Assembly: GCA_963576475.1 (NCBI GenBank)
Contig: OY754979.1
Coordinates: 33,449,778-33,513,777 of the forward strand
Origin: Molanna angustata
Lineage: Eukaryota; Arthropoda; Insecta; Trichoptera; Molannidae
DNA length: 64,000 nucleotides
Direction: 5' to 3'
Shown: piece by piece, positions 40,938-51,490 of the stretch
Position numbering within the stretch: the first letter of the stretch is position 1
How the letters are laid out: each line of letters begins with the position of its first letter
Notes under the pieces: generated by a model
What the model saw: the letters and a program-made list of their open reading frames with translations, nothing else
What the model was told of the DNA's origin: nothing
Databases searched by the model: none
Translations under genes and position numbers: made by a program

Positions 40938-41829
40938 ATGTAGTTCTCAGATAGTTAGAAATAAAAAAAAATAATCGAGGAAATTATCGGAGCTTAGACT
41001 TCTTGAAGAATCTAGGATCCACAGTGGTTTGAAGTGTCACAGCTAAGAACGACCATAGTGAGCATATAAACCTTTATATCTTATGATGTTCAGACATCTG
41101 AGGCACCTATTTAGTTACCTATGATCTCGTCCAACCCAACAGTTATGGTGTGGTGTGTGAGCGGGCAGCGGGCAGCGGTGAGCGTCCAAGCATGACGGTC
41201 ACGGTGCGCGCACGCGGGGTTAGAGGTTGAGTCCTGCCCGATACTGAGACAGAGACTTCGACTGAGACATTCGCCGCCACATTTAGTATGTACCCACATA
41301 GGTACCTTATACAAGAGGTGGACTGACTATAATCTACCTACAAAAGTAAAGATTGAAGACACCCGGATCCCAACACTAAAATCTAGTTAATTTATTTTTA
41401 TTTGTTGGCAAATTCACAGAATATATTATAACAACATTGTACACATAATCTTTAAATACAAATGTATTCGAATTAAGATTTTACACTTGAAATGAGTAGG
41501 TACACATATTTAATGCTTGGTACAAAAATTATTAACACATAAAATATACAAAACTAAATTGATGGAGGAAATAACGTTATATTTCATTAGTTAATTCATA
41601 CCATCACGGCATATCCCACGAGCTGTTAAAGCAAACGTGTTTTCAATACTGTTCGTATACAGTGGAAAATTGAACTGAACCATTCCAGATGAGGCTATAC
41701 AGAACGTTGTAGCGCATCTCATGGATGAATGAATGAATAATATATTTGTTACAGTATAAATAAATATCCTAATATAAATAAATATCTTAATATTTCCAAC
41801 AGTATAAATAAATATCCATGGTTCGACAG
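40938..41829. other. Spacer with a GC-rich patch
   Basis: 41140-41290 is GC-rich (GGGCAGCGGGCAGCGGTGAG) compared with its surroundings and possibly the remains of a LINE or a lost exon, without a clean frame. 41595-41640 is a repeat H scrap (CCATCACGGCATATCCCACG). Confidence 0.4.
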
Positions 41830-42107
41830 AGTCTCCAATGAAAGTGTTATAAATATTATGAAGAAAGAAAGAGCGTTGCTGACCACTTGTACTGCTAAGA
41901 GACGCGAGGCCGCATATTTTGGCCACATATTCCGTTGTGATGGATATGCCCTTCTACAACTTATAGTGGAGGGAAAGATAGAGAGAAGACGGAGGATGGG
42001 GGCGTAAAAGAATTTCGTGGATTGAAAATCTCAGGCAGTGGTTGGCGTCAGATCGAGATAAGTCTGTTGCGATGGTCGCTAATCTCCAATAGTAGCGGCA
42101 CAAGAAG
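41830..42107 (+). pseudogene. LINE ORF C-terminal relic (family D)
   Basis: The plus strand reads KKERALLTTCTAKRREAAYF, GHIFRC, YALLQLIVEGKIERRRR, then after a frameshift a W-N/SRQW-type end. It follows the insect LINE pattern GH-R-(10)-LLQ-I-(EGK)-RGRRR-W. It is the relative of the fragment split by the Penelope element (3303-3370, 6243-6425). Confidence 0.7.
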
Positions 42108-42200
42108 AAGAAGAATATCCCACAGTGAGGGGTAACCAGCGACAGATGTGTACGGGTGTGCATCACCGTTTAAAAGGAAGCACGACACACAACTTAATAT
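42108..42200 (-). repeat. Repeat H fragment
   Basis: ATATCCCACAGTGAGGGGTA, GTGTACGGGTGTGCATCACC and GGAAGCACGACACAC in the H order. Confidence 0.5.
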
Positions 42201-42364
42201 TGCAAAAAATGTCGCTTAAAATATCACCACGGAATATGTGGCCAAAATATGTGACTTTGCGTCTCTTGATTGTGGCTTTTTCTCTGTGATTCTCTCTTTC
42301 TTTCTTCATCAGATCAGTAAAATATTATATTTTACTAAATATATTTTCATTATACTGAATTTTT

Positions 42365-42718
42365 AATAAATATATTGAATATATCAGAAGAGAATGTAAG
42401 ATTGAAAGAGATATTTTGAGTAGAATGAAGATAAATACTTTGCGATGGTTCGGACATGTAGAGAGAATGAACGATGAACGACTGACAAAGAAAGTATACA
42501 AGGCTGAAAAGAGTGGAATGAGATGTAAGGGTCGACCGAGAAAGAGCTGGCATGATCATATAAATGAGATTTTGAAAGAGGGGAATATACGAAGTCAGAA
42601 TAATAGGAGAGCATGTATGACGCGATGTATGAATGTAAATGAGGCAAAACAGGTATGCCAAGATAGAAGAATCTGGCGTTCGGTTCTCTCTGCCTACCCC
42701 AAATAGGGAAACGGCGTG
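42365..42718 (+). pseudogene. 5'-truncated LINE (family C), best-preserved ORF end
   Basis: The frame 42416-42706 is open for 96 codons to a natural stop: MKINTLRWFGHVERMNDERL, TKKVYKAEKSGMRCKGRPRK, SWHDHINEILKEG, then DRRIWRSVLSAYPK. It represents the last part of a non-LTR RT ORF. Relics of the same family are at 9058, 12030, 24035 and several short scraps. The 3' end is GGCGTGACGGTATGTATGTA. The upstream RT domain is absent, so it is not functional. Confidence 0.8.
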
Positions 42719-42865
42719 ACGGTATGTATGTATATTGAATATTTTTACTAAGTTGACTTTGAAAGTGGGGTCGGGAATTGCCGGTTGAATTCTCAGGGTC
42801 TCCCCTCTTGACATCTTCTTCCTCAATCCACTGCCGGAAGCTATTATAAGGTGAGACACACAAAC

Positions 42866-42870
<5 letters not shown>

Positions 42871-42909
<39 letters not shown>
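42871..42909. repeat. (CA)n microsatellite
   Basis: About 19 CA dinucleotides. Confidence 0.95.
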
Positions 42910-42913
<4 letters not shown>

Positions 42914-43277
42914 AATTATAATAAATAATTAAAACATGTGTTTGTTAATAAGTATGTTTACATGTTTGATCTTACCTATATCAGTTCGAAATATAGTTGA
43001 TTTCGTATTTAAAACAGTAAATAGGAGTAAATATGTATATTTTGTTTGACTCGATTTCAATGTATTTTGTCTCCTTGCATGTCTGCCTCCGATGGAAAAG
43101 ACACATTATTATTAAACGATGTTTGGGTGAACATCCATGTTTTACTTTCATGCTTTCGAATCGGTCAAACGCCCATCGCAACCTAAATAAACAAAATAAT
43201 TCAACATTTTTGAAATATAAATTAGCTATAAACCACTTGTTTTTTGAGTCACTTCGCGACATGTTTCGGAAGCGCTG

Positions 43278-43327
43278 TCCTTCCATCGACCGGCGTGTCG
43301 AGACCGGCGTGTCGGTCGATGGAAGGA
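43278..43327. repeat. Perfect 15-bp inverted repeat
   Basis: TCCTTCCATCGACCG (43278-43292) and CGGTCGATGGAAGGA (43313-43327) around a 20-base loop with GCGTGTCGAGACCGGCGTGT. GC-rich in an AT-rich setting. A family B SINE scrap follows at 43385-43430. Confidence 0.85.
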
Positions 43328-43514
43328 ATATTAATCGTCTAAGAGATTCAAATTGAAAATACGTTTTAAATTGAGACTTCACAAGGAATCGAACTCGGAA
43401 CTTTTGATTCAAGACTGTGGTAGTGAAGACTTATTTAATGTAATACATTGTAATAAAATATCACATAAAATTAAACTTACATTAAAATTAAACAATATGT
43501 TTTAAATGAAAAAA

Positions 43515-43685
43515 GATGGGTCGATGGCAGAGCGGTTAGCGCGCTGGGCTAGTAATCCAGTGGTCGCGAGTTCGAATCCTGCCTCGACCGATTTCATTCA
43601 TCTATAGCACAAGCATTTATTTGCTTATTTTAGGGAACGTAGGATATGTACATGTTCAACAAGGACATATTCATTAAAAAAAAAA
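43515..43685 (+). mobile_element. tRNA-Thr-like SINE, best copy
   Basis: Head GATGGGTCGATGGCAGAGCG, anticodon arm CTGGG-CTAGTAA-TCCAG (anticodon AGT, Thr), T arm GCGAGTTCGAATCCTGC, and acceptor GGTCGA/TCGACC pairing. A conserved body and tail end CAAGGACATATTCATTAAAA. Called a SINE and not a tRNA gene because six copies share the same non-tRNA body. Confidence 0.88.
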
Positions 43686-43699
43686 CCACGTATATATAT

Positions 43700-43806
43700 T
43701 TTTTAAGTAATAGTCTTGAAGATGCCCTAACAAGGTGAAAAAGCTATCAACGAATTATAGAAAATATACGTAGAACTTAAAACATATTGTTTAATTTTAA
43801 TATAAT
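43700..43806 (+). repeat. Decayed Penelope-type tail
   Basis: GTCTTGAAGATGCCCTAACA followed by AGGTGAAAAAGC resembles a hammerhead core with C3 changed to T. The end ACGTAGAACTTAAAACATAT resembles the 36.2-kb foldback arm. It runs into a TTAA where MITE copy 2 is inserted. Confidence 0.4.
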
Positions 43807-43810
43807 TTAA

Positions 43811-44494
43811 GGGGGGGGGCTGCTGCCAACGTACCTATTTTCCAATTTGATATACCATCATTATTTCTTATCAAATCGTTTTGAAAAAAATAATTTAGAT
43901 AGTTTGGATATTAATAAACAAAAATATACCTTAACTTTTTGATAATGTTCTGTATAAATTCTTGTAGAAAAATAATGGCATACCCCGATTTTCAACGTTT
44001 ATCATATATTTTTAATAAACTATAAAGCGTAGAGTAATATATTTTTTTTTAAATTAAAGAAGACAAAAATATCTAGAAAAATATGATGTGACGTTGCATT
44101 AATGCTTCAGGTTTAGTAAATAAACCTAAAAAACATTTATTTTCCATTCAGCGCCATTGTGTAATAAAAGTTTTTTTGGTTTATTTACTTTACCTGATGT
44201 ATTAATGCAACGTCATATCATATTTTTCCAGGTATTTTGTTCTTCTTTAATCTATAAAAAAAATATTGCTCTATACCTTATATTTTTTTAGAAATTTAAG
44301 ATAAATGTCTAAAATCGGGGTATGCTTATTATTTTTTTACAAGAATATATACAGAACATAATCAAAAAGTTAAGGTATATTTCTCTTTATTAATATCCAA
44401 ACTAACTAAGTTATTTTTATTCAAAATGATTCGTTTAGTAATAATGATGGTATATCAAATTGAAAAAATAGGTACGTTGGCAGCAGTCACCCTC
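43811..44494. mobile_element. Palindromic TTAA-flanked MITE, copy 2
   Basis: Flanked by TTAA (43807-43810, 44495-44498). It is 684 bp against 686 bp in copy 1 at 32426-33111 and collinear throughout, with few differences. The first bases are GGGGGGGGGCTGCTGCC where copy 1 has GGGAGGACTGCTGCC. Confidence 0.88.
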
Positions 44495-44498
44495 TTAA

Positions 44499-45480
44499 TA
44501 TAATTAAAAATAAAATTCTACTACATAAAATACCACAAGTACTTAAAATTAAACTTTTTCGAATTTCACTGCTCCATATTTTAAAAAAATATCTCCAATA
44601 AATTGTTTTTGCGATAATAAAACAGACAAGCAACTTTTGTCGTAATAATATAATAATAATAGTAACTTTTATTTAGACGTAAAAAAATATAAAAATTAAT
44701 ACATCTAGTATAAACCAAAAAAACAAAAAGTATACATTTTTTTTGATAAATTAATAAATTCAGGTACAGGTACAGGGTATGACACTAAATTATTTAAAAA
44801 AATGTAAAGTATGGATAAAATTAATAATTTTCAACTATGTGCTCGTTATTTGCGAAAATGCCCCAAAATGACAAATTCTATGGAAAAATTTACACATTAA
44901 TTACCAAAAATGAACGCTGATAAAATAAATACCATTTTTGGCCTTGCAACATAAAGTTTCAGTGCTACTGTGCAGCGTGCTAAAGAAGGGACAGCATTAA
45001 AACTGCAAAAAAAGACGGGAGTAGTCAACCATTAGAAAATAAACAATATTTTTAAAGCGACTGTCTCTTTCCTCAGTCGAATAAAATAACTCATTTGTGA
45101 TTTAAAAAAGTTAATTGTAATAAGTAAACTTGTTCAAAATGTGCCACTTACTTAATTACTAGGAGGATTAGAAGAGCCGACCCCAAGTTAATAGGACAAA
45201 GGCAGTTAATTCTGCATTAAACTCTATATTATTCTGAAAAATGTCCTTTACGCGATACGCGTCAATAATCAACTAAACCAATATAACATAACCATGTATT
45301 TTATTATAAGAAAGTAATGATGTTTTTTAGAAATAAGAATTAGATTAGAAAGAATTCGATTAGAATTAGATTAGAAAGAATCAAGGAATAAAGGCTGAAC
45401 CAGGTCAGAGATGAGGTTATATCGTGTCTTCTGTTTTGTATTGAAAATACAAATCAATATTAACATCTAATTTAATTAAG
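44499..45480. other. Spacer, nothing recognised
   Basis: AT-rich. A LINE scrap is possible at 45170-45210 (GAGCCGACCCCAAGTTAATA). No gene. Confidence 0.4.
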
Positions 45481-45562
45481 TAGGTGCCTTGATTTCCCGG
45501 TTCTCCTACAATAAATATTCCAACTTCGTCTCTATTGAGATAATTAAAAATCTGTTAAAAAA
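45481..45562 (-). repeat. Foldback family F fragment
   Basis: GTGCCTTGATTTCCCGGTTC, CCAACTTCGTCTCTATTGAG and TAATTAAAAATCTGTTAAAA, identical to the outer right arm near 22646-22722. Confidence 0.75.
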
Positions 45563-45574
45563 CAATTTAATTAA

Positions 45575-45758
45575 ATTTGTTATATCAAAGGTTGAGGATG
45601 GCTACAATTTATGGCACGTGCATAAATCCACGCGACAACCCAATTTTACATTTCGTTTTTCTGCCGACGAATTCCGATATTTGCCGAATAAAAGGAACAG
45701 ACTAAAACGAAATATTCCTAGAAGAGTGACCAAAATATACCTACCAATGAATCTATGA
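45575..45758 (+). CDS. Possible orphan C-terminal coding segment (~60 aa), unknown
   Basis: An open stretch reads FVISKVEDGYNLWHVHKSTR, QPNFTFRFSADEFRYLPNKR, then a basic tail RNRLKRNIPRRVTK and a stop at 45756-45758. Composition looks like real protein (W, F, Y, charged residues mixed), and AATAAA-type signals follow near 45780. No start or splice acceptor is clear; family F sequence lies just upstream. It could be the end of a mobile-element gene or a captured host exon. I do not recognise it. Confidence 0.25.
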
Positions 45759-45974
45759 TGTCATTAATGCACATTTGAAAATAAAATATGTAAATAAAAT
45801 TTATCGATTAAATATTATAATTAATTCTTGTATATTCTTGTAGAATACGTTGAACTAAGTATCTAAGAAATAAATTTAACGAATCGAATAAATATACCAC
45901 ATTAAACATCAAGTGAATAGGTTAAAAATCAAGAAATGTATTACACAAATCAAGTGACCTGATAAACAAACAAA

Positions 45975-46445
45975 TTGAACGAACAGATTAAACATATCAA
46001 GTGAACAGAAAAATAAACCAAAGGAATAGATTAAACATATCAAGTGATCAGGAAAACAAGCCAATGGAATAGATCAAACATATCAAGTGAACAGGAAAAC
46101 AAGCCAAAGGAATAGATTAAACATATCAAGTGAACAGGAAAACAAGCCAAAGGAATAGATCAAACATATCAAGTGAACAGGAAAACAAGCCAAAGGAATA
46201 GATTAAACATATCAAGTGAACAGGAAAACAAGCCAAAGGAATAGATCAAACATATCAAGTGAACAGGAAAATAAACCAAAGGAATAGATTAAACATATCA
46301 AGTGATCAGGAAAACAAGCCAATGGAATAGATCAAACATATCAAGTGAACAGGAAAACAAGCCAATGGAATAGATCAAACATATCAAGTGAACAGGAAAA
46401 CAAGCCAAAGGAATAGATTGAACATATCAAGTGAACAGGAAAATA
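45975..46445 (+). repeat. 43-bp tandem array, about 11 copies
   Basis: Unit GTGAACAGGAAAACAAGCCA + AAGGAATAGATTAAACATAT + CAA. Units alternate TTAAAC/TCAAAC and AAAG/AATG in blocks, suggesting recent higher-order duplication. It fades out into related degenerate units at the left edge (45880-45975). Confidence 0.93.
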
Positions 46446-46737
46446 AACGTAACTACCGATATTTTTTATTTATACCACCTCACTAGGCCAGGACTGTTCC
46501 GAGGTTGTATTTTAAATACTAAGGCTTTGTTTCTCGAACAAAGATTAAAGTAAAAGTATAGATAAGATACTTTGATTTCATAATCTTGTTCAATTCTTTG
46601 GGTTGTTTAATTGAAATCTAATGGTATCAAACGACTCAATTTTGAAATCTGACTATACTATTTACTGATACTTTTGTAATCCGTGTACATTTTGCGAGTC
46701 TTGCGTAAGTAGGTTGTTATATCGAATATTTCTAACT

Positions 46738-47480
46738 AGTTACATGAGATCCAACTGTCGATAGCGATAGTATGTATAGTTGAAGAATAAGAATCAAACT
46801 ATAAACCCATAAATCCAAATTATGGAAAATTTTAACACATGTCAAGATAGGACAGTATGGAGGTCAGTCCTCTTTTCCTATCCGGAATATGAAAACAGCA
46901 TGATGGTTCTGTATGTATGTTTGGATATTAAGTAGGTACATACCAAACTATTAAGTCTTCTTACATATTGTGTATAAGCGACTGCCATACAAATTGTATG
47001 AAGCAATGTCGTCACTAAATTAAATTTTTATAAAAATTGTTAAAAAAATATGGGATGTGCTTATACATACAATGTTAATATTTTTTATAGAAAATTAAAT
47101 TATCTAGTTGGGGTGTTTCGGCTTTTTTCGAAATTTTTAAAAAAATTTGGAAATATAGGCATTTAAACTCATAAATTTATCATAAAATTTTTTTTTTTTA
47201 ATAAAAAATGTTTGAGAAACCCTGGAATTTTTTTGAAAAATTAATTTGAGATTTTGTATTTGTCTATGTTTATACCAATTATTAGCGTTCTAGCTTTTAT
47301 GGTTTCTGAGATATATGGAAAAATTAACCAAAATTTCAAAAGTTGATAACCCCTGACTGAAACAAAAATTCACAATTCTGAGTATTAAAGTTTTATATAT
47401 TCTGAAATTTTGGGCTCTGAAAATTGAGCGGATCAAAAGTTATAAGGGGGGACAGACAGACACACACACAGACAGACACA

Positions 47481-47559
<79 letters not shown>

Positions 47560-47655
47560 CTCACATATATGCTGCGAGGCCTCTAGTTCGTGTTATTAGC
47601 ATGCAAAAAGTCCACTACACCACACAAAATTTTCCTTCGTACACGCATCTTGGCT
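46738..47655 (+). repeat. Dispersed repeat J, long copy with (CA)n
   Basis: ACATGAGATCCAACTGTCGA, AGTATGGAGGTCAGTCCTCT, AGCGTTCTAGCTTTTATGGT, GAGCGGATCAAAAGTTATAA, then CA repeats, then TATGCTGCGAGGCC. Collinear with 34155-34915. The copies differ by an extra ~150 bp around 47040-47250 here and by the length of the CA run. Confidence 0.72.
47461..47556. repeat. (CA)n microsatellite inside repeat J
   Basis: A run of CA/CAGA starting GACACACACACAGACAG and continuing as pure (CA)n of nearly 80 bases. The same position in the 34-kb copy has only a handful of CA units. Confidence 0.95.
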
Positions 47656-47840
47656 TAATAATGTCGATTCATTCAGAGAATTGAATTCTCATGAACGAAT
47701 CGACAGTTGGAATATATTGTTTGGTGACAGCGGTGACATCAAGCAGTCTAACTTATAATTATGAACTGCAGCGATTTTTTCAACTTTTCTCTAATCGGGT
47801 CATTTCAACATCGAATAGCACGGGACTGTCTGTTTTTTTT

Positions 47841-48107
47841 TCAAGCGGGCCTATCGTTTTGTTTTTTATGTCCATTTCTTCCTCTCTGGTCACAGAAGAA
47901 TGGAAATGAACGGTGATTTGGTTGTTTATGGTCGCTGGCGAAAATAAATATTTCTGGACGTTTCCTCCGCGAGTCGGTGTCCCACCTTTTGATGTATTTC
48001 GTCGGAACTTGCACATGGAATCCGTCCGAGGACACAAAAATAAATAATAAAATGAGAAAATAAAGTATTGATCTATAAAATGTACGACGGATCCTGGCAT
48101 AGGGCAA
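47841..48107 (-). CDS. Possible orphan ORF with signal-peptide-like N-terminus (88 aa), unknown
   Basis: The minus frame from ATG at 48107 begins MPYARIRRTFYRSILYFLIL, LFIFVSSDG, a basic start plus a hydrophobic run that looks like a secretion signal, then FHVQVPTKYIKRWDTDSRRK, rich in charge and with W/Y. It ends at a stop at 47841. An overlapping minus frame (48118-47780) continues with REEEMDIKNKTIGPLEKKTD, so the true coding sequence could shift frame or splice. No homologue is recognised. It could equally be chance. Confidence 0.25.
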   Translation of the reverse strand: MPYARIRRTFYRSILYFLILLFIFVSSDGFHVQVPTKYIKRWDTDSRRKRPEIFIFASDHKQPNHRSFPFFCDQRGRNGHKKQNDRPA

Positions 48108-48404
48108 CGTTGAGACAAAAAAGGACGAAAAACGTTTTATCTAAAGGAGGCGATCAAAAAGAATTAGAATAAATCAAATGATTTGTGATTAAAAAAGATA
48201 CAAATTTATAGTTGCAAATTTTTATTAACTTCTATCGAGTTATAGTTATTACAGAGCCACTTCCAATTAATAAATTATGTCAATAGTTTCAAATTATTTA
48301 AAAACCCCGATTTAATGAAAGCTCGAGAGCGCATACATTATTCTAAACACCTTTTGTGAATCTAACTAATTTATTAATTTAAAAAAAAAAAATTGTTTTT
48401 GCAA

Positions 48405-48605
48405 AATTATGAAGATCTCGGGTAACATTGTCCATCAATCTCTGCCTTGGTCTTCCCAGGGTTATTTTGCAGGATACGTTTTGTGGATACATGCTGAATG
48501 CTTGTGATGACTGGGAGTCCACTGCAGCTGACAGAAAGGCTTGGAAAGCTATTGTTGAGGAGGCTAAAGCTCTACCGGAGTTGTATGGCCATCGGAAGTA
48601 AGTAA
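48405..48605. pseudogene. Two abutting LINE ORF scraps in opposite directions
   Basis: Minus strand near 48465-48410: ITLGRPRQRLMDNVTRDL, the GRPR-RW-D pattern near a LINE C-terminus. Plus strand 48504-48602: DDWESTAADRKAWKAIVEEA, KALPELYGHRK and stop, the usual AADR--W---V end of a LINE ORF. Both broken. Confidence 0.5.
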
Positions 48606-49599
48606 GTAGGTAAGTAACATTTTGAAGGTTCGAAAGGTCTTTTCCTCTCTTAACCTTCATTTCAGTTATTTACAGTGAGTTTACGAGTAGGTATTGTGAC
48701 TCGGAGATAGAGGTTGTGGGATGTGAGAGAGGATAAAGAGTGTCAATTAAGAGTTATTAGACAGGTAGGTATAACAGCTTAAAAAGTTCTGATATAGGAA
48801 AAAAAAATATGATCTGCAGCTTGTAATCCAAGAAATTATACAAGAGACAAGAGGCCCAGGTCGACAAAGAAAGATCACTATTGATGATCACCAACCTTTG
48901 TAGAGGAGACGGCACATGAGCAAGAAAGTCCATGTTCATATTCTCAACTCCGTATTGTTGCCGTTCCAATGCTTGAAATTGATCATTAAAAAATATACGA
49001 GCATCTCTTACAAATAAAAACAAACATTACACTAATGTCTAGTTTAGTATAAAATTTTAATACAAAACATTTAATTTTATGTACATCTAAGTCTAACACG
49101 GTCCATCCATTATGTCAAGTCTGTACTTCCAACAAACCACTTAGTGAGACTTCCTGTGATTAACACGACATGTCCATTCTTGTGTTATATTATACCTATG
49201 TATGTATGTATGAAGTTCCCCTCTTCACTGTGTCATGTCATACTCATTGGTCTTCAGAGTACCTACAGGAATACCTATCAAAGTAAGATGCAGTTGTTGA
49301 CGGTCTATGGAAAGCTTCAAAACATTTACGTTTATAAGCAGATCGCTACTGCTATTATAAATACAACTTTCAAGATAGAATCAACAACAGTTATTTATTA
49401 AAAGCAACTCATGGAAAATTGCACAAACTTACAAAGTGATCACATAAAGTAACTTATAAAAAGTCGTAGATGCTCGGTTTCCCATTTTTAGTTGCTTTGT
49501 CTCTATGGAAATACGATTTATGAACCCTTGACTTGAATTAATATTTGATTCAAGAAAAGCATTGTTGGTAAGAAAAGAAAAACATGTGTTTTTTTTGTA
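48606..49599. other. Spacer, nothing recognised
   Basis: No convincing frames or repeats. Confidence 0.4.
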
Positions 49600-49817
49600 T
49601 ATCTCTTATCTGCATCTCGGAGAACTAACAGATACTATGTCAAATATATATTTCTTACACCCACCCAATGACAAGTTGCCATATTCTGGAGACTTACGAA
49701 ATTAATCGTCTGACAGATCCAGACTGAAAACACAATCAAAAAATGTGTCTTCACCGAGAATCGAACTAGGAACCTTTGGATCAGCAGTCAGAACCACCCA
49801 ACTGAGCCACGAAGGAT
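49600..49817 (-). mobile_element. Family B SINE
   Basis: Head on the minus strand CCTTCGTGGCTCAGTTGGGT; B-box region GGTTCCTAGTTCGATTCTCG; body TTTTCAGTCTGGATCTGTCA, then GGTGGGTGTAAGAAATA. Same order as 17330 and 50925. Confidence 0.72.
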
Positions 49818-50404
49818 GGTAGCTGTTTCATCCTACGAGAACATTTTACCAAAACGGATATACAATATGGTTAACTTGGAAAATATTTAATTTAGAGAAA
49901 AAATTAATGAATATTGATTTTTTATCTTCGATCGACGCAATATTCATTAATTTAACAATTGTTTATGATGACATTTAATTGCGCAATCCAATTTCTTACA
50001 GTAGCAAACACTTGTGTCTCGTCATTTACGTTAAGCTTATTTTTCGAATTCACAATAAACTGTTACATCATTCAAAACTGCGATAAATATACACTTTCTA
50101 CATGATACTTGTTATTATAAATCCAACGGTAAGTAATGATATGTGAATTGTATTAAAAAAAACTCAGCTAATAACTGCTAATACATATTTTGTTAATAAG
50201 ATCAAAACTGTATTTGAAATAAATGTCCAACTACTAAATAATGTCATTAATGTACATATATGAAGAAATTGACTGTACAATAATAGAAACAATCGATAAA
50301 AAAGACGTCTGCAAATTGAACCTTTTACACCGTGTCAGCAAAGCAGATAATATGATGTGTGCATATCTATATTATTATACCACGTCAGATGTGTTCAATA
50401 CCAG
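49818..50404. other. Spacer, nothing recognised
   Basis: AT-rich, with small open frames only. Confidence 0.4.
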
Positions 50405-50567
50405 CCCCCCTAGACAACATGCCATTAAAGCTAAGCTTTATATCGCTAAGCGATAGAAATGTATGAAATTTGTGGCTGTCACGTGTTGTCATAGCGACCA
50501 ATTTCATACATTTACTATCGCTTAGCGATATAACGCTTAGCTTAAATGACACGTTGTCTAGGCCCCT
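50405..50567. mobile_element. MITE-like palindrome, ~65-bp inverted arms
   Basis: Left arm CTAGACAACATGCCATTAAA, GCTAAGC, TATCGCTAAGCGATAG, AAATGTATGAAATT; right arm mirrored (AATTTCATACATTTACTATC, GCTTAGCGATATAACGCTTA, GACACGTTGTCTAG). The loop is about 30 bp. Each arm also contains the small palindrome TCGCTAAGCGA or TCGCTTAGCGA. Flanks CCCC and GGCCCC; no clear target duplication. Confidence 0.8.
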
Positions 50568-50825
50568 TGATCTGATACCTGACCTGTCTTGATGATTTGT
50601 CAACTGTTAATTTCATTCACGTTTCACTCATCGCTAACCTGAGGGAAAAATAAGTTTCTTTTGCAGAATTTACGAGTGATTTAGGCGGTCAATTCACTTA
50701 AGATTTAAGTAAATTCAGTAAAATCATTTATGGTCTTATCTAAAACTAGAGCATAAATATAAAAAACTACTACAATAAACAAAATGACAAGGACGAAGAA
50801 AATATCTCTCAAAAATATTTTTTTT

Positions 50826-50905
50826 TAATGAATATGTGCTTGTTAAACAAGTACATATACATCTTCCTACGTTCCCTAAAATAAGCATAAATGCTTGTGA
50901 TATTA
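50826..50905 (-). mobile_element. Thr-like SINE 3' fragment
   Basis: AATGAATATGTGCTTGTTAA, ATCTTCCTACGTTCCCTAAA and AAGCATAAATGCTTGTG: the 3' body only, minus orientation, no tRNA head. Confidence 0.7.
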
Positions 50906-50924
50906 AACAAATAAGATTTCTTTT

Positions 50925-51080
50925 TTTATTGTTTCTCGGACAACTAACAGGTACTATGTCAAATATTAATTTTACACGCACCCACATTCTGGATATTTAC
51001 TATATTTATCGTCTCACAGATCCAGACTGAAAACTCAATTAAAAAATGTGTCTTTCACCGGGAATCGTACCCGGGAAAAT
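50925..51080 (-). mobile_element. Family B SINE, partial head
   Basis: CGGACAACTAACAGGTACTA, CGTCTCACAGATCCAGACTG and TTTCACCGGGAATCGTACCC. The tRNA-like head is cut just after the B-box. Confidence 0.68.
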
Positions 51081-51384
51081 AACTTAATTAAATCGAATAT
51101 TTTTATAGTTGCACTAACGCAAACATTGGTTTTATTTTCCTTTGAAAACAACCAATGTTTGTTTCCAAAAGGAAATATAAGTTTTACATACACATTGGTA
51201 CAAGCATTTAAACAAGCCAAAACTTGAATTAATTACTCTGGCGCGGTTCAGGGGTGATATATAGCATTGTCACCTCACGTTACAATTTTTTTTCATCATT
51301 TCATCATTGATGGCAATGGTGAAAATGTAATGTTTTTGATGAATAATATTATATGAACTTTAAAAAATTGGATTAATAGGTAAC

Positions 51385-51490
51385 TTAAAAGTGATCACTT
51401 AAACCTGCCTGCGTAAGCTGTGCAGGTGCCTTGATTTTCCGGTTTCCTATAATATTCCAACTACGAATCTTTTGAGATGTGAAAAATATG
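51385..51490 (-). repeat. Foldback family F fragment
   Basis: GTGATCACTTAAACCTGCCT, GTGCAGGTGCCTTGATTTTC and CCAACTACGAATCTTTTGAG. Confidence 0.6.

Noticed and set aside
42350..42914. Two long minus-strand frames (169 and 176 codons)
   Set aside because: Antisense of the family C LINE end and the CA microsatellite; their composition is that of reverse-translated LINE plus a Cys/Val run from the repeat.
43515..43590. tRNA-Thr gene
   Set aside because: The same head with the same non-tRNA body occurs six times, so it is a SINE; small departures from a normal D arm.
45975..46445. CRISPR-like direct repeat array
   Set aside because: Units are contiguous with no spacers; the DNA is eukaryotic.
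47424..47684. 86-codon frame rich in His-Thr
   Set aside because: Translation of the CA microsatellite.
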